Source of the DNA: Jatrophihabitans endophyticus
GTDB lineage: Bacteria > Actinomycetota > Actinomycetes > Mycobacteriales > Jatrophihabitantaceae
Direction: 5' to 3'
Assembly (NCBI RefSeq): GCF_900129455.1
Contig: NZ_FQVU01000006.1
Span: 124,001-188,000 of the forward strand
Length of the DNA stretch: 64,000 nucleotides
Shown: piece after piece, positions 8,105-18,427 of the stretch
Numbering within the stretch: position 1 is the stretch's first letter
How the letters are laid out: each line of letters begins with the position of its first letter
The notes under the pieces: generated by a model
Database searches by the model: none
The model's input: the letters and a program-made list of their open reading frames with translations, nothing else
Told to the model about the DNA's origin: nothing
Translations under genes and position numbers: made by a program

Positions 8105-9502
8105 TCACTGCCTGGGCCGGGTCATCGACAGGACGTCGAGCACCTCGTCGAGCTCGTCCTCGGTGATCCGCTCCGGCACGTGGCCGCGCTCGACCACGAC
8201 CTCGCGGATCGTCTTCTTCTCCTTGATCGCCTGCTTCGCGACCTGGGCGGCCTCGTCGTAGCCGAGGTAGTGATTGAGCGGCGTGACGATCATCGGGGTG
8301 CCCTCGGCGTTCGCCCGGCACTGCTCCTCGTTGGCGGTGATGCCGGCGACGCAGCGGTCGGCGAACACCCGCGACACGTTGGCGAGCAGCCGGATCGACT
8401 CGAGCACGTTGCGCGCCATCATCGGCAGGTACACGTTCAGCTCGAACGCGCCCGCGGCGCCACCCCACGCGACGGCGGCGTCGTTGCCGACGACCTGCGC
8501 GACGACCTGAGTGACGGCCTCGCAGAGCACCGGGTTCACCTTGCCCGGCATGATCGAGCTGCCCGGCTGCAGGTCGGGGATGAAGATCTCGCTCAATCCG
8601 GTGCGCGGGCCCGAGCCCATCCAGCGCAGGTCGTTGGCGATCTTGTTCAGTCCGACCGCGATCGTGCGCAGCGCCCCGGACAGCTCGACGAGCCCGTCGC
8701 GGGCGGCGTTGGCCTCGAAGTGGTTGCGTGCCTCGGTGAGCGGCAGGCCCGACTCCTTCGCGATCAGCGCGATGACCTCGCCGGCGAACCCGATCGGTGC
8801 GTTGATGCCCGAGCCGACGGCGGTGCCGCCCAGCGGCAGTTCGGCCACGCGCGGCAGGACCGCGTCGAGGCGCTCGATCCCGTAGCGCACCTGCGCGGCG
8901 TAGCCGCCGAACTCCTGGCCGAGCGTCACCGGGGTCGCATCCATGAGGTGCGTCCGGCCGGCCTTGACGACGGCCGCGAACTCCTCGGCCTTGCCCGCCA
9001 ACGCGGCGGCGAGGTGGTCGAGCGCGGGTTGCAGGTCCGTGCTCGTCGCCTTGGTGGCCGCGACGTGGATCGCCGAGGGGAACTGGTCGTTGCTCGACAG
9101 CGGGTCGTTGACGTCGTCGTTGGGATGGACGGCCGCACCGAGCTTCTCGGCCGCGAGGGTCGCGAGCACCTCGTTGGTGTTCATGTTCGACGACGTGCCC
9201 GAGCCGGTCTGGAAGACGTCGATGGGGAACTCGGCGTCCCAGTCGCCGCGCGCGACCTCGACGGCGGCGGCGTGGATCGCCTCGGCCTTGGCGGCGTCGA
9301 GCAGCCCGCGCTGCGCCCGCACCCGTGCCCCGGCGCCCTTGATGGTCGCGAGGCCCGCGATGAGCTCGCGCTCGATCGGCGCGCCGGAGATGGGGAAGTT
9401 CTCCACCGCACGCTGGGTCTGCGCCCGCCACTTCGCGTCCCTCGGCACCCGGACGTCGCCCATCGAGTCCTTTTCGATGCGGTACTCGGTCTCGTCGCTC
9501 AT
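8105..9502 (-). CDS. fumC: Class II fumarate hydratase
   Basis: This 465-residue member of the fumarase/aspartase family reversibly hydrates fumarate to L-malate in the TCA cycle. Signatures include [32 protein letters not shown] (quoted in part), [18 protein letters not shown] (active-site His), and the mobile-loop signature [12 protein letters not shown]. The ATG at 9502 has TAGGGT 7 nt upstream on the same strand, inside the 23-bp gap after the permease gene, so fumC can have its own leaderless promoter despite sitting downstream of glpX and the permease. fumC next to glpX is the order also found in mycobacteria. Confidence 0.97.
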   Translation of the reverse strand: MSDETEYRIEKDSMGDVRVPRDAKWRAQTQRAVENFPISGAPIERELIAGLATIKGAGARVRAQRGLLDAAKAEAIHAAAVEVARGDWDAEFPIDVFQTGSGTSSNMNTNEVLATLAAEKLGAAVHPNDDVNDPLSSNDQFPSAIHVAATKATSTDLQPALDHLAAALAGKAEEFAAVVKAGRTHLMDATPVTLGQEFGGYAAQVRYGIERLDAVLPRVAELPLGGTAVGSGINAPIGFAGEVIALIAKESGLPLTEARNHFEANAARDGLVELSGALRTIAVGLNKIANDLRWMGSGPRTGLSEIFIPDLQPGSSIMPGKVNPVLCEAVTQVVAQVVGNDAAVAWGGAAGAFELNVYLPMMARNVLESIRLLANVSRVFADRCVAGITANEEQCRANAEGTPMIVTPLNHYLGYDEAAQVAKQAIKEKKTIREVVVERGHVPERITEDELDEVLDVLSMTRPRQ

Positions 9503-9509
9503 GCCGCCG

Positions 9510-9515
9510 ACCCTA
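9510..9515 (-). promoter_or_regulatory. -10 hexamer upstream of fumC
   Basis: TAGGGT (minus strand) lies 7 nt before the fumC ATG, within the short permease-fumC gap. No Shine-Dalgarno is present. Confidence 0.55.
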
Positions 9516-9525
9516 GCGGGCAGCG

Positions 9526-10992
9526 TCAGGTGCGCGTCCGGGTGCGGAGACGGGCGTGACGCCGTCCGTACCCGAAGTACACGACCATGCCGATCGCCAG
9601 CCACACCGCGAAGCGCAGCCACGTCTCGACCGACAGGTTCAGGCTGAGGTACAGGCACGCGAGCGCCGACACGACGGGCAGCACGGGGGAGAACGGCACC
9701 CGGAACGGCCGCTCGAGCTCCGGGCGGGTGTGTCGCAGCAGCGGCACGGCCACCGACACGATCGTGAACGCCGACAGCGCGCCGATGCTCACCAGGTCGG
9801 CGAGGTCGGCCAGCGGCACCAGCCCGCCGATGATCATGATCATGGCGGCGACGAGGACGGTGAAGCGGACCGGGGTACCCGTCCGTGGCTCGACCTTCGC
9901 GACGGCCTCGGGCAGCAGTCGGTCCCGCCCCATGGCGAAGCCGATGCGGCCCAGGCCGACGAGCTCGACGAGGATGACCGACGTGAGACCGCAGACGGCG
10001 GCGATCGACACGAGCGTGCCCGCCCAGCTCGCCCCCACCGAGTCGAACGCCGACGCCAACGGCGAGCCGGCGTTGAGCCGGGTGTACCTCTGCATGCCGG
10101 TGAGCACGAAGGAGACGCCGACGTAGAGGACGGTCGCGACGACGAGCGTCGCGATCAGGCCGCGCGGCATGTCGCGGGCCGGACGCTCGGTCTCCTCGCT
10201 GAGGTTGGCGACCGCCTCGAACCCGGTGTAGGCGAAGAAGACGACGGCGGCCGCGGAGACGACCCCGGCGACGCCGAACGACGACGGCGCGCCGAAGAGC
10301 GCCTGCACGACCGGCTGCGCCAGCCCGCTCTCGCTGTCGGCCGGTCCGGCGGGTGGCACGAACGGTCGCAGGTTGTCCGACCTCAGGAAGAACGCCCCCG
10401 CCACGATGACGAACAGGCAGATGGCGACCTTGACGACGACCAGGACGTTGGTGAGCCAGGCCGACTGCTTGATGCCGGTGATCGCGACGACCGCGAGGAC
10501 GGCGACGATCGCCACCGCGCCCAGGTTGACCGTGGAGTCCTCGCCGAAGACGGCGGTCGGCAGGTCGAACAGGTTCTGCAGGTAGCCCGACCAGCCGCGC
10601 GCGACGACGGACGAGCCGAGCACGAACTCCAGCAGCAGGTCCCAGCCGATGATCCAGGCCACGATCTCGCCGATGGTGGCGTAGGCGTAGCTGTAGGCGC
10701 TGCCCGCGGTGGGCACGGCACTGGCGAGCTCGGCGTAGCAGAGCGCGGCGAGCAGCGCGACGATCCCGGCGATCACGAACGACACGACGACCGCGGGCCC
10801 GGCGCTGTCCTTCGCCTCGACGCCGGTGAGCGTGAAGATCCCGGTGCCGATGACGATGCCGACGCCGAAACCGGTGAGGTCCAGCACGCCGAGCCGCTTG
10901 CGCAGGCCGCTGCCCTTGCCCTCGCCCTGCTCCAGGACGTCGTCGACGGGTTTCGTGCGCAGCAGCCCCGTGCCGCCGGCGTGAGTGGTCAC
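9526..10992 (-). CDS. APC-family amino acid permease
   Basis: The protein has 488 residues and about 12 membrane segments. The N-terminal cytoplasmic stretch leads into [19 protein letters not shown], the Gly-rich first-helix signature of APC carriers, followed by [16 protein letters not shown], typical of the cationic amino acid transporter/YfnA branch. The stretch [15 protein letters not shown] is also characteristic. It probably moves an amino acid together with a proton or by exchange; the substrate cannot be read. The start is GTG at 10992, 40 bp after the glpX stop, so co-transcription with glpX is likely. Confidence 0.93.
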   Translation of the reverse strand: MTTHAGGTGLLRTKPVDDVLEQGEGKGSGLRKRLGVLDLTGFGVGIVIGTGIFTLTGVEAKDSAGPAVVVSFVIAGIVALLAALCYAELASAVPTAGSAYSYAYATIGEIVAWIIGWDLLLEFVLGSSVVARGWSGYLQNLFDLPTAVFGEDSTVNLGAVAIVAVLAVVAITGIKQSAWLTNVLVVVKVAICLFVIVAGAFFLRSDNLRPFVPPAGPADSESGLAQPVVQALFGAPSSFGVAGVVSAAAVVFFAYTGFEAVANLSEETERPARDMPRGLIATLVVATVLYVGVSFVLTGMQRYTRLNAGSPLASAFDSVGASWAGTLVSIAAVCGLTSVILVELVGLGRIGFAMGRDRLLPEAVAKVEPRTGTPVRFTVLVAAMIMIIGGLVPLADLADLVSIGALSAFTIVSVAVPLLRHTRPELERPFRVPFSPVLPVVSALACLYLSLNLSVETWLRFAVWLAIGMVVYFGYGRRHARLRTRTRT

Positions 10993-11032
10993 GTCGGCGG
11001 TCTTCCCCCGCCCCCACCAGCGGGTATCCGCG

Positions 11033-12079
11033 TCAGCTCTTGCTGAAGTCCACCGCCGAGTAGGCGCGCAGCTTGTTGAGCTGGTGCAGCGAGTCGACGA
11101 GCCGGATCGTCCCCGACTTCGAGCGCATCACGATCGACTCGGTCTGCACGGAGTCGGCGAAGTAGCGCACGCCGCGCAGCAGTTCGCCGTCGGTGACCCC
11201 GGTGGCGCAGAAGAAGATGTCCTCGCCGCTGACGAGGTCCTCGGTGCGCAGCACGCGGTCGAGGTCGTGGCCCGCGTCGAGGGCTTTCTGCCGCTCGGCG
11301 TCGTCCTGCGGCCAGAGCCGCGCCTGGATGACGCCGCCCATGCAGCGCAGCGCGGCGGCGGCGATGATGCCCTCGGGCGTGCCGCCGATGCCGAGCAGCA
11401 GGTCGACGCCGGTCCCGGGGCGGGCGGCCGAGATGGCGCCGGCGACGTCGCCGTCGCTGATGAAGCGGATGCGCGCCCCCGCCTCGCGGACCTCGCGCAC
11501 GAGGTCGTCGTGCCGCGGGCGGTCGAGGATGCAGACGGTGACGTCCTCGGGGTGCCCGTGCTTGGCCTTGGCCACCCGCGCGATGTTCTCGGCGACCGGC
11601 GCAGTGATGTCGATGGCGTCGGCGCACTCGGGTCCGGCGGCGATCTTCTCCATGTAGAACACCGCGGACGGGTCGAACATCGTGCCGCGCTCGGAGACCG
11701 CGATGACGGCGATCGAGTTCGGCATGCCCTTCGCCATCAGCGTGGTGCCGTCGATGGGGTCGACGGCGACGTCGCACAGCGCTCCGGTGCCGTCCCCGAC
11801 GCTCTCGCCGTTGTAGAGCATCGGCGCCTCGTCCTTCTCGCCCTCGCCGATGACGACGACGCCGTTCATCGAGACGGTGCCGATGAGCGCGCGCATGGCG
11901 TCGACGGCGGCGCCGTCACCGCCGTTCTTGTCGCCGCTGCCGACCCACGCGCCGGCGGCCATCGCGGCGGCCTCCGTGACCCGGACGAGCTCGAGGGCGA
12001 GGTTGCGGTCGGGAGCCTGGCGCCCCACGGCGAGCTCGGGCGGGACGCTGTACGAGGTGTCGGGGAGTCCGTCGGACAT
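11033..12079 (-). CDS. glpX: Class II fructose-1,6-bisphosphatase
   Basis: This 348-residue GlpX-type phosphatase of the Li-sensitive phosphatase fold converts fructose 1,6-bisphosphate to fructose 6-phosphate in gluconeogenesis. Signatures are [31 protein letters not shown], the metal site [11 protein letters not shown], and [18 protein letters not shown]. The ATG at 12079 is preferred over one 21 bp upstream because AGAGGAAGG lies a few bases before it. It is the only FBPase type in most actinobacteria and essential for growth on non-sugar carbon in M. tuberculosis (established knowledge). Confidence 0.97.
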   Translation of the reverse strand: MSDGLPDTSYSVPPELAVGRQAPDRNLALELVRVTEAAAMAAGAWVGSGDKNGGDGAAVDAMRALIGTVSMNGVVVIGEGEKDEAPMLYNGESVGDGTGALCDVAVDPIDGTTLMAKGMPNSIAVIAVSERGTMFDPSAVFYMEKIAAGPECADAIDITAPVAENIARVAKAKHGHPEDVTVCILDRPRHDDLVREVREAGARIRFISDGDVAGAISAARPGTGVDLLLGIGGTPEGIIAAAALRCMGGVIQARLWPQDDAERQKALDAGHDLDRVLRTEDLVSGEDIFFCATGVTDGELLRGVRYFADSVQTESIVMRSKSGTIRLVDSLHQLNKLRAYSAVDFSKS

Positions 12080-12143
12080 CGCGGGCCTTCCTCTGGGCAC
12101 TACCGGCTGACCGGACCAATCTTGGCAGACCGTTCGTTACGGG

Positions 12144-12167
12144 CCGGAGTCGTACGGACGAGTCCGG
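12144..12167 (-). terminator. Stem-loop between xseB and glpX
   Basis: CCGGAGTCGT and ACGAGTCCGG form a 10-bp stem with one mismatch and a 4-nt loop. It lies downstream of xseB on the same strand. There is no U-tract, as is common for actinobacterial terminators. Confidence 0.45.
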
Positions 12168-12191
12168 TGCCACACCCGGGGCGGGCGCCGC

Positions 12192-12419
12192 TCAGCCGGA
12201 GCCGTTCCCGTCGCCCGCGTCCGAGTCGTGCTCGGCGATGGACCGTTCCAGGCGGTCGCCCGCGTCCTCGAGCCAGCGCCGGCAGATGTCGGCGAGCTCC
12301 TCGCCGCGCTCCCAGAGCGCGAGCGACTCCTCGAGCGACTGGCCGCCGCCCTCGAGCTTGGCGACGATGTCGCGCAGCTCGGCGCGGGCCGCCTCGTAGG
12401 CGATGGGCTCCGTGGTCAT
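12192..12419 (-). CDS. xseB: Exodeoxyribonuclease VII small subunit
   Basis: The protein has 75 residues, the usual size. The core IAYEAARAELRDIVAKLEGG and SLEESLALWERGEELADIC match the family and form the two-helix coiled coil that binds XseA. Several copies bind each large subunit. The acidic tail (SDAGDGNGSG) is disordered. The ATG at 12419 lies 13 bp after the xseA stop. A TAGGGT sequence sits 10 nt upstream inside the 3' end of xseA, so a weak internal promoter is possible. Confidence 0.95.
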   Translation of the reverse strand: MTTEPIAYEAARAELRDIVAKLEGGGQSLEESLALWERGEELADICRRWLEDAGDRLERSIAEHDSDAGDGNGSG

Positions 12420-12432
12420 GGCGGACCCGACC

Positions 12433-13623
12433 CTACGCGGGGTCGACCTCGAACTCGCCACGCGCCACGCGCACGCGCAGTCGGCCGTCGACCTGGGCGG
12501 GTTCGCGCACCACCGTGCCGTCGTCGGTGCGGACCACCGCGTACCCCCGTTCGAGCGTGGCCTGCGGCGAGAGCGTGCGCACCCGGGCCCGGAGGTGCCC
12601 GAGATCGGCCCGGCTCTGCTCGACGAGCGCGGCAACGCGCCGGCGGCACCGGTCCCGCGCGGCCGCGATCTCGTCGACCTCGCGGGCCAGCCGTTGTCGC
12701 ACGGTGTGTCGGAGCCGCTGCGGCAGTCCGGCCGTCACCTCGGTCTCGCGGTCGATCCGAGCGTGGACGAAGGCTCGCGAGCGACGGCGCAACGCGGCGA
12801 TCTCGCCGAGCTCGTCGGCGAGATCGGGGACGATCCGCTTGCCCGCGTCGGTCGGGGTGGACGCCGCGAGGTCGGCGACGAGATCCAGCAGCGGGGTGTC
12901 GGTCTCGTGCCCGATCGCGCTGACGACCGGTGTGCGCGCGTCGGCGACGGCGCGCACCAGGCTCTCGTTGCTGAACGGCAGCAGGTCCTCGACGCTGCCG
13001 CCGCCACGCGCGATCACGACGATCTCGACCTCGGGGTCGCGATCGAGCCGGGAGAGCGCGTCGACGACCTCGGTGACGGCGTTCGTGCCCTGCATGGCGA
13101 CGTTCTCGACGCGGAAGCGGGCCCCGGGCAGCCGCCGGTGCGCGTTCTCGACGACGTCGCGCTCGGCGGCGCTCGCCCGACCGGTGATGAGGCCGATCCG
13201 ACGGGGCAGGAAGGGCAGCGGTCGTTTGCGCGTCGACGCGAACAGGCCCTCGGCGGCGAGCAGTCGCTTGAGTGCCTCGAGGCGGGCCAGCAGCTCGCCG
13301 AGGCCGACCTGGCGGACCTCGAGGGCCCGCATGCTCAGCGTGCCGCGTTCGAGCCAGAAGTCCGGCCGCGCCCGCAGGACGACGCGCGACCCCTCACCGA
13401 CCGCGTCGGGCAGCACGCCCCGCGGACAGGTCACGCTCAACGAGACGTTGGCGTCCGGGTCGCGCAGGGTGAGGAACTGCGTCGCCATCCCGGGACGGCG
13501 GTTCAGCTGGGCCACCTGGCCGTCGACCCAGATCTCGCCCAGCCGGGCGATCCACTCACCGAGCCGCAGCGCGACGACCCGGACCGGGACGGGGGCGTCG
13601 GCGGACGTCGTGAGCCTGGCCAC
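12433..13623 (-). CDS. xseA: Exodeoxyribonuclease VII large subunit
   Basis: The protein has 396 residues. An N-terminal OB-fold (about 1-100) binds single-stranded DNA, and a catalytic region follows: PRRIGLITGRASAAERDVVENA, VIARGGGSVEDLLPFSNE, and VVSAIGHETDTPLLDLVAD, the conserved exonuclease VII motifs. A coiled-coil arm then binds XseB. The enzyme degrades single-stranded DNA to oligonucleotides and acts in mismatch and recombination repair. The start is GTG at 13623. It lies just downstream of the lipid-droplet-type gene on the same strand, as in mycobacteria. Confidence 0.96.
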   Translation of the reverse strand: MARLTTSADAPVPVRVVALRLGEWIARLGEIWVDGQVAQLNRRPGMATQFLTLRDPDANVSLSVTCPRGVLPDAVGEGSRVVLRARPDFWLERGTLSMRALEVRQVGLGELLARLEALKRLLAAEGLFASTRKRPLPFLPRRIGLITGRASAAERDVVENAHRRLPGARFRVENVAMQGTNAVTEVVDALSRLDRDPEVEIVVIARGGGSVEDLLPFSNESLVRAVADARTPVVSAIGHETDTPLLDLVADLAASTPTDAGKRIVPDLADELGEIAALRRRSRAFVHARIDRETEVTAGLPQRLRHTVRQRLAREVDEIAAARDRCRRRVAALVEQSRADLGHLRARVRTLSPQATLERGYAVVRTDDGTVVREPAQVDGRLRVRVARGEFEVDPA

Positions 13624-13625
13624 GG

Positions 13626-14495
13626 TCAGGCGGGCGAGCCGCTCGGCCCGTCGTCGGTCGGGTCGTCGGTCGGGTCGTCGGCCCGGTCGAACTTCGACGG
13701 GGGAGCGTGCCGCGGCGCGTTGACCTGCTTGCCCTGGTCGGCGGTGGAGGTGTCGGTGGTGGGGGTGTCGCTGGTGGGGGTGTCGCTGGTGGGGGTGTCG
13801 GTGGTGTCGGCGTCGGCGACGGACTGGCCGTCGGCGATGGTCGGGTTCGCGGGCGTGACGTCGGGTGCCGCCCGCTTGCCGGGGTTCTTCGCGGGGGTCT
13901 TCGCGGCGGCGCTCGTGGCGCTCGTGGCGCTCGTCGCGCTCGTCGCGGGCCGGCCGGCCGGTTTGGCCGGTGCCACGGTCTTGCGGGCGGCCGTCTTGCG
14001 CGACGTCTTGCGAGGGGTCTTCGTGCCGGGGCTCTTGCGGGCCGGGGCCGAGATCGGCGTCACCGTGGCCCCCGTTCCACCGTCCTCGTCGGCCGACCGG
14101 TCGTCGCGAGGGCGGCCCGCTGCGCCCGCTGCGCCCGAAGTGGGGTCGTCGACGCCGAAGAGCTCGTCGAACATCCGCCCGGCCGCGGACGCGTCACCGC
14201 CGTCAGCGAGGCTGTCGAGCTGCGTCAGCGCCGCGCGGCGCAGGTCGTCGGCCGAGACCGGCTCGTCGAAGGTCGCCCAGGGCGGCGGGTCCTCGCCGGC
14301 GCGGCCACCGTTCAGCACCTCCTCGCCGCGGGCGGCGAGACGGGCGTAGCGCTGCTGCGCGCGCAACGACATCTGCAGCGCCGTGCTCACCGCCAGCATC
14401 GGCAGTTCGACGGCACGATCGGGCAGGTGCTTGACCTCGTCGGCCGCCGAGGCGACGAGCCCGACGGCGGCACGCAGCGGCGCGGGAAGGTGCAT
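13626..14495 (-). CDS. Lipid-droplet-associated-type protein with long repetitive C-terminal tail
   Basis: The protein has 289 residues. The N-terminal 90 ([19 protein letters not shown], then [19 protein letters not shown], then [20 protein letters not shown]) match the family of M. tuberculosis Rv1109c and the Rhodococcus lipid-droplet small protein, amphipathic proteins that coat neutral lipid stores (from memory). The rest is disordered: Lys/Arg/Pro/Ala-rich with SATSATSAT repeats, then acidic Thr/Asp/Pro repeats ([18 protein letters not shown]). The tail is much longer than the conserved core. The ATG at 14495 is chosen because the upstream ORF extension overlaps the ispH promoter. It diverges from ispH across 43 bp and precedes xseA. 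Confidence 0.8.
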   Translation of the reverse strand: MHLPAPLRAAVGLVASAADEVKHLPDRAVELPMLAVSTALQMSLRAQQRYARLAARGEEVLNGGRAGEDPPPWATFDEPVSADDLRRAALTQLDSLADGGDASAAGRMFDELFGVDDPTSGAAGAAGRPRDDRSADEDGGTGATVTPISAPARKSPGTKTPRKTSRKTAARKTVAPAKPAGRPATSATSATSATSAAAKTPAKNPGKRAAPDVTPANPTIADGQSVADADTTDTPTSDTPTSDTPTTDTSTADQGKQVNAPRHAPPSKFDRADDPTDDPTDDGPSGSPA

Positions 14496-14525
14496 GACAC
14501 CACAGTGCCGCATCGGCTGCGTCCG

Positions 14526-14531
14526 TACCAT
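14526..14531 (+). promoter_or_regulatory. -10 hexamer upstream of ispH
   Basis: TACCAT lies 7 nt before the ispH ATG at 14539. There is no Shine-Dalgarno, consistent with a leaderless mRNA. The 43-bp intergenic region must also serve the divergent gene. Confidence 0.55.
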
Positions 14532-14538
14532 CGCAGGT

Positions 14539-15531
14539 ATGACGTCCACATCGCCGACCCAGCCTGCCGGTGCCGGAAAACGCATCCTGCTGGCCAAGCC
14601 GCGCGGCTACTGCGCCGGTGTCGACCGGGCCGTCCAGACCGTCGAGCACGCCCTGGCGCACTACGGCGCTCCGGTCTACGTCCGCAAGCAGATCGTCCAC
14701 AACCTCCACGTGGTGCGTGCCCTCGAGGAGCGCGGCGCGGTCTTCGTCGAGGAGAACGCGGAGGTGCCCGAGGGCGCCACCGTCGTCTTCTCCGCGCACG
14801 GGGTCGCGCCCGAGGTCCACGAGCAGGCGGCGGCGCGCGGGCTGCGCACGATCGACGCCACCTGCCCGCTGGTCACCAAGGTCCACCACGAGGCGCGGCG
14901 CTTCGCGAAGGACGACTACGACATCCTGCTCATCGGCCACGACGGCCACGAGGAGGTCATCGGCACCAGTGGCGAGGCCCCCGAGCACATCACGCTCGTC
15001 GACGGCCCGGAGTCGGTCGCCGCGGTGGAGGTCCGCGACCCGGACAAGGTGGTGTGGCTGTCCCAGACGACGCTGTCGGTCGATGAGACCATGGAGACGG
15101 TCGACGCGCTGCGGCAGCGTTTCCCGAAGCTGCAGGCCCCGCCGTCGGACGACATCTGTTACGCGACGCAGAACCGGCAGGCCGCGGTGAAGAAGATCGC
15201 GCCCGAGGCCGACCTGTTCCTCATCGTCGGGTCGGGCAACTCCTCGAACTCGGTGCGGATGGTCGAGGTGGCCAGCGCGGCCGGCGCGCGTGCCGCGCAC
15301 CTCGTCGAGAACGCGGCGGCGATCGACCCCGCCTGGCTCGACGGGGTCGCGACCATCGGGTTGTCCTCGGGCGCGTCGGTGCCCGAGATCCTGGTCTCCG
15401 AGGTCGTCGGCTGGCTCGGCGAGCACGGCTACGACGGCATCACCGAGGTGAGCCACACCGAGGAGCGGTTGACGTTCGCGCTCCCGCAGGAGCTGCGCCG
15501 CGAGCTGCGGGCGCGCGCTACTTCCGGATGA
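14539..15531 (+). CDS. ispH: 4-hydroxy-3-methylbut-2-enyl diphosphate reductase
   Basis: This 330-residue enzyme performs the last step of the non-mevalonate isoprenoid pathway, reducing HMBPP to IPP and DMAPP with a [4Fe-4S] cluster. The three cluster cysteines are visible in [11 protein letters not shown] (near residue 30), [13 protein letters not shown] and [11 protein letters not shown]. The active-site TQNRQ and [10 protein letters not shown] motifs are intact. The ATG at 14539 is chosen over longer in-frame extensions because it is the first conserved start and has TACCAT 7 nt upstream. The 3' end overlaps the convergent DUF6542 gene by 14 bp. Confidence 0.97.
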   Translation: MTSTSPTQPAGAGKRILLAKPRGYCAGVDRAVQTVEHALAHYGAPVYVRKQIVHNLHVVRALEERGAVFVEENAEVPEGATVVFSAHGVAPEVHEQAAARGLRTIDATCPLVTKVHHEARRFAKDDYDILLIGHDGHEEVIGTSGEAPEHITLVDGPESVAAVEVRDPDKVVWLSQTTLSVDETMETVDALRQRFPKLQAPPSDDICYATQNRQAAVKKIAPEADLFLIVGSGNSSNSVRMVEVASAAGARAAHLVENAAAIDPAWLDGVATIGLSSGASVPEILVSEVVGWLGEHGYDGITEVSHTEERLTFALPQELRRELRARATSG

Positions 15532-16189
15532 TCATGCGGATGCCCGCGATGATGAGCACGGCGGCCGTGGCGGCGGCGATGGCGGGGAAGCCGTAGACGA
15601 GGTAGTTCGCGGCCGCGTCGAGCTTGGCCTTGGTGGCGTTGCCGCCGCTCGCCCGCAGCGTGTACTGGAACGCGGCGCCGAGCGTGTAGACGATCGGCGG
15701 CGCGATGACGACCGGGAACATGTGCGACCGCTTGACGACGAGGATCGCGATGACCGACGCGGCGACGATGCCGATGTTGAAGCCGCCCTGCACCTCGATC
15801 GAGCCGATGGTGTCGATGAGCCCACCCGCGATCGCGATGACGACGAGGACGACCAGGGCCGCCCAGGCCGGCAGCCCGCGCTCCGGCGGGCGCGCCGCGG
15901 CGTTCCGCTGCGCCTCGAGGTCACGGACCGACCGTTCGGCGGCGCGGTTGGCGCGCTGCTGGTCGCGCGAGGCCGGCCCCGCCGGGGACCAGTCGTCGCT
16001 CGGCCGCCGCTGCGAGGCACGCGCCCGCGGGTCGGCCGGCGGCGTCGTGCCGTGTCCGCCGTCCCGGTTCCCCCGCGACGGCTCGCCGCGTGCCGGTTTG
16101 CGTGCCGTTCCACCGCGCACGGCGGTCGAGGGTCCCCAACCGTCGTCGGCGGCGGACGACCAGCCGCCAGGGGCGGACGGACCGGACAC
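15518..16189 (-). CDS. DUF6542-type membrane protein (Rv1111c-like)
   Basis: The protein has 223 residues. The first ~100 are a disordered, charged and Gly/Pro-rich cytoplasmic region ([27 protein letters not shown]). Then [20 protein letters not shown] begins four hydrophobic helices, with a short conserved [13 protein letters not shown] motif, ending in basic residues. The domain and its location next to ispH match Rv1111c of M. tuberculosis, whose function is unknown. The start is GTG at 16189 with AGGAG about 7 nt upstream. It converges on ispH, sharing 14 bp. Confidence 0.85.
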   Translation of the reverse strand: MSGPSAPGGWSSAADDGWGPSTAVRGGTARKPARGEPSRGNRDGGHGTTPPADPRARASQRRPSDDWSPAGPASRDQQRANRAAERSVRDLEAQRNAAARPPERGLPAWAALVVLVVIAIAGGLIDTIGSIEVQGGFNIGIVAASVIAILVVKRSHMFPVVIAPPIVYTLGAAFQYTLRASGGNATKAKLDAAANYLVYGFPAIAAATAAVLIIAGIRMIIRK

Positions 16190-16379
16190 GCGGTTCTCCT
16201 GTCGACGGGGGAGGGGAGGACGGGGCGGGTAACCTTTCGGTCACGGTACCCGGCGCGACTGAGACCGGACCGCAGGACGCGCACCCGAGTTCTCAGGGGG
16301 AGCGGGGCGCCGGTCGGGTCGATCGGCGGTCTCGCAGCGGCCGATGAACCCGTCCGTCCCGCCCGACGTACGGTGAGGC

Positions 16380-17507
16380 ATGAGGCGGAGCTGGCGGTGG
16401 GTCGTGGTCGCCGCGGCCACGGTCGGTGTGGTGTCGCTGCCGCTCGTCGCCCGGCTCCTGCCGGGGGAGGGGACGCCCGTCGGGGTGCGGACGCTGCTCG
16501 CCCGCATCGCCGGATCCGCCGGCGTCGGCTACTCCGGCTTCGCCGAGTCGCACAGCACGCTCGCGGTGCCGACGGCCGGTGCCGGCGTCACCGGGATCTT
16601 CGCGCCGCTGGCGACCGTCCTCGCCGAGACCTCGCAGCTGCGGGTCTGGTGGCGCGACGCCGACGACTGGCGCGTGGACCGGATCAAGGCGACCGGGGAG
16701 AGCGGCCTGCGCGAGACCGGGGGCGCGCTGTGGCAGTGGGAGTACGAGACGGGCTCGCTACGGCGCTCGACCCTCCGTCCGACGGTCCGCGCACCGCGCC
16801 CGGACGACCTGGTGCCGCCGGGTCTGGCGCGACGGCTCCTCGGCGAGGCCCGGGCGGACGAGGTGTCGGCCATCCCCGGTCGGCGCGTGGCCGGGGAGCG
16901 CACCGACGGCCTGCGGCTGCGGGTCACCGACCGGCGCTCGACCCTGGACCACGTGGACGTCTGGGCACTCCCGGCGAGCGGGCTTCCCGTCCGCGTCGAC
17001 GTGCACGCCCGCGGCGCGGCCGGCTCGGGCGGCCCGGTGCTGAGCACGTCGTTCCTCGATCTCACCGTCGCCCGCCCGCCGGCCGGCACCATCGCGTTCA
17101 CACCGCCCGATGGGGTGGCAACGCAGGAGGACGACGTCGACATCGTCTCGGTCATCGACCGGTTCAGCGGCGCCGTGCCGCCCGCGCGGCTGGCCGGGCT
17201 GCCCCGCCGCACCGATCTCGACCTCGGCGCGGTCGGCGTGTACGGCCGGGGCCTGACGCTCGTGGTGGCGATCCCGATGCGGCCACGGGTGGCCGACCGC
17301 GTCGTCCCCGTCGTCCGGGCAGCGCCGGGCGCGGTCGAGGACGAGTCGGGCATCGCGGCCGGCATCGGCCCGCTGCGCCTGCAGCTGTCCCCACCGACGG
17401 GGCACGGGTCGCGCTGGCTGCTGGCCGGGACGCTCTCGCCGTCGGCGTTGCGGGCCGCGGCGCGGGACCTGCCGCCGGCGCGGGCCGCGACGAGGCCCGC
17501 GCGGTGA
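16380..17507 (+). CDS. LolA/RseB-like exported protein in an ABC-transporter operon
   Basis: The protein has 375 residues. An N-terminal signal or anchor is visible (RRSWRWVVVAAATVGVVSLP). The body has the LRVWWRDADDWRVDRIKATG strand pattern and LDHVDVWALPASGLPVRVDV, which resemble the LolA/RseB fold that holds acyl chains or senses lipoproteins. Function is inferred from fold only. The stop overlaps the GTG of the ABC ATPase by 4 bp and the permease follows in the same way, so the three act together: perhaps an extracytoplasmic partner of an exporter. TACGGT lies 5 nt before the ATG, suggesting a leaderless operon mRNA. Confidence 0.75.
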   Translation: MRRSWRWVVVAAATVGVVSLPLVARLLPGEGTPVGVRTLLARIAGSAGVGYSGFAESHSTLAVPTAGAGVTGIFAPLATVLAETSQLRVWWRDADDWRVDRIKATGESGLRETGGALWQWEYETGSLRRSTLRPTVRAPRPDDLVPPGLARRLLGEARADEVSAIPGRRVAGERTDGLRLRVTDRRSTLDHVDVWALPASGLPVRVDVHARGAAGSGGPVLSTSFLDLTVARPPAGTIAFTPPDGVATQEDDVDIVSVIDRFSGAVPPARLAGLPRRTDLDLGAVGVYGRGLTLVVAIPMRPRVADRVVPVVRAAPGAVEDESGIAAGIGPLRLQLSPPTGHGSRWLLAGTLSPSALRAAARDLPPARAATRPAR

Positions 17508-18427
17508 TCGAGACCCGCGGACTGACGAAGCTGTTCGGCCGGGTGCGGGCGGTGGACGACATCGCCCTCGACGTCCGCGCGGGCGACGTCTACGGCTTCC
17601 TCGGCGCGAACGGGTCCGGCAAGACGACGACCGTGCGGATGCTGCTGGGTCTTGTGCTGCCGACCTCCGGGGAGCTGCGGCTGTTCGGCGAGCCCATGCC
17701 GCGCGCGGCGCGGCGGGTGCTGCCGAGGGTCGGCACCCTGGTCGAGGGGCCGGCCGCGTACGGGCATCTGCCCGCGCGCGCGAACCTCGCCCTGATCGAC
17801 GCCGCCGGCCCCGGCGGTCGCGCGGCCCGACGCACGCGCGACGACCGTGTCGCCGCCGCGCTCGACCAGGTCGGGCTGGGGGGCATCGGCCGCCGGCCGG
17901 TCAAGGCGTTCTCGCTGGGCATGCGGCAACGGCTCGGCATCGCCGCCGCGCTGCTGCGCTCGCCGGAGCTGCTGATCCTCGACGAGCCGACGAACGGGCT
18001 CGATCCGCAGGGCATCCACGAGATGCGCGAGCTGCTGCTCGCCCTCAACGCGGCGGGCACGACGGTCTTCGTGTCGAGCCACCTGCTCGCCGAGATCGAG
18101 CAGCTGTGCACGCGGGTCGGCGTGCTGGACCGCGGCCGGCTCGTCGTCCAGGACTCGCTCTCGGCGCTGCGGCGGCCGACCGGCCTGGTCGAGGTGCGGA
18201 CCGCCGCCGCGGAGGACGCCGCGCGCGACCTCGGCGACCGGGTGGAGCGGCGCGACGGCGACACGCTGTGGGTCCGGGCCGACGACGCGGCGGAGCTCAA
18301 CGCGCGGCTGGTCGCCGCGGGCGTTCCCGTCACCGGGCTCGTCGTGCAGCACCACACCCTGGAGGAGGTCGTGCTGCAGCGCTCCGGCGGGAGCGCCGAC
18401 CGCGTTCCGGCGAGGACGGCCCCGTGA
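17504..18427 (+). CDS. ABC transporter ATP-binding protein
   Basis: The protein has 307 residues. Walker A is GANGSGKTT, the signature is FSLGMRQRL, Walker B is LLILDEPTNGLD, and the switch His lies in VFVSSHLLAEIEQL. The C-terminal ~80 residues form the small beta-rich domain common in ABC-2/drug or bacteriocin-immunity type ATPases (CcmA/YxlF-like). It powers the permease encoded next. The GTG start at 17504 overlaps the previous stop by 4 bp, and its stop overlaps the permease GTG likewise. The transported compound is unknown. Confidence 0.93.
   Translation: MIETRGLTKLFGRVRAVDDIALDVRAGDVYGFLGANGSGKTTTVRMLLGLVLPTSGELRLFGEPMPRAARRVLPRVGTLVEGPAAYGHLPARANLALIDAAGPGGRAARRTRDDRVAAALDQVGLGGIGRRPVKAFSLGMRQRLGIAAALLRSPELLILDEPTNGLDPQGIHEMRELLLALNAAGTTVFVSSHLLAEIEQLCTRVGVLDRGRLVVQDSLSALRRPTGLVEVRTAAAEDAARDLGDRVERRDGDTLWVRADDAAELNARLVAAGVPVTGLVVQHHTLEEVVLQRSGGSADRVPARTAP

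Noticed and set aside
8105-11017. Single 970-residue frame covering fumC and the upstream permease
   Set aside because: Only the part from 9502 downward is fumC; the upstream part is an out-of-frame reading of the permease gene, not a fusion.
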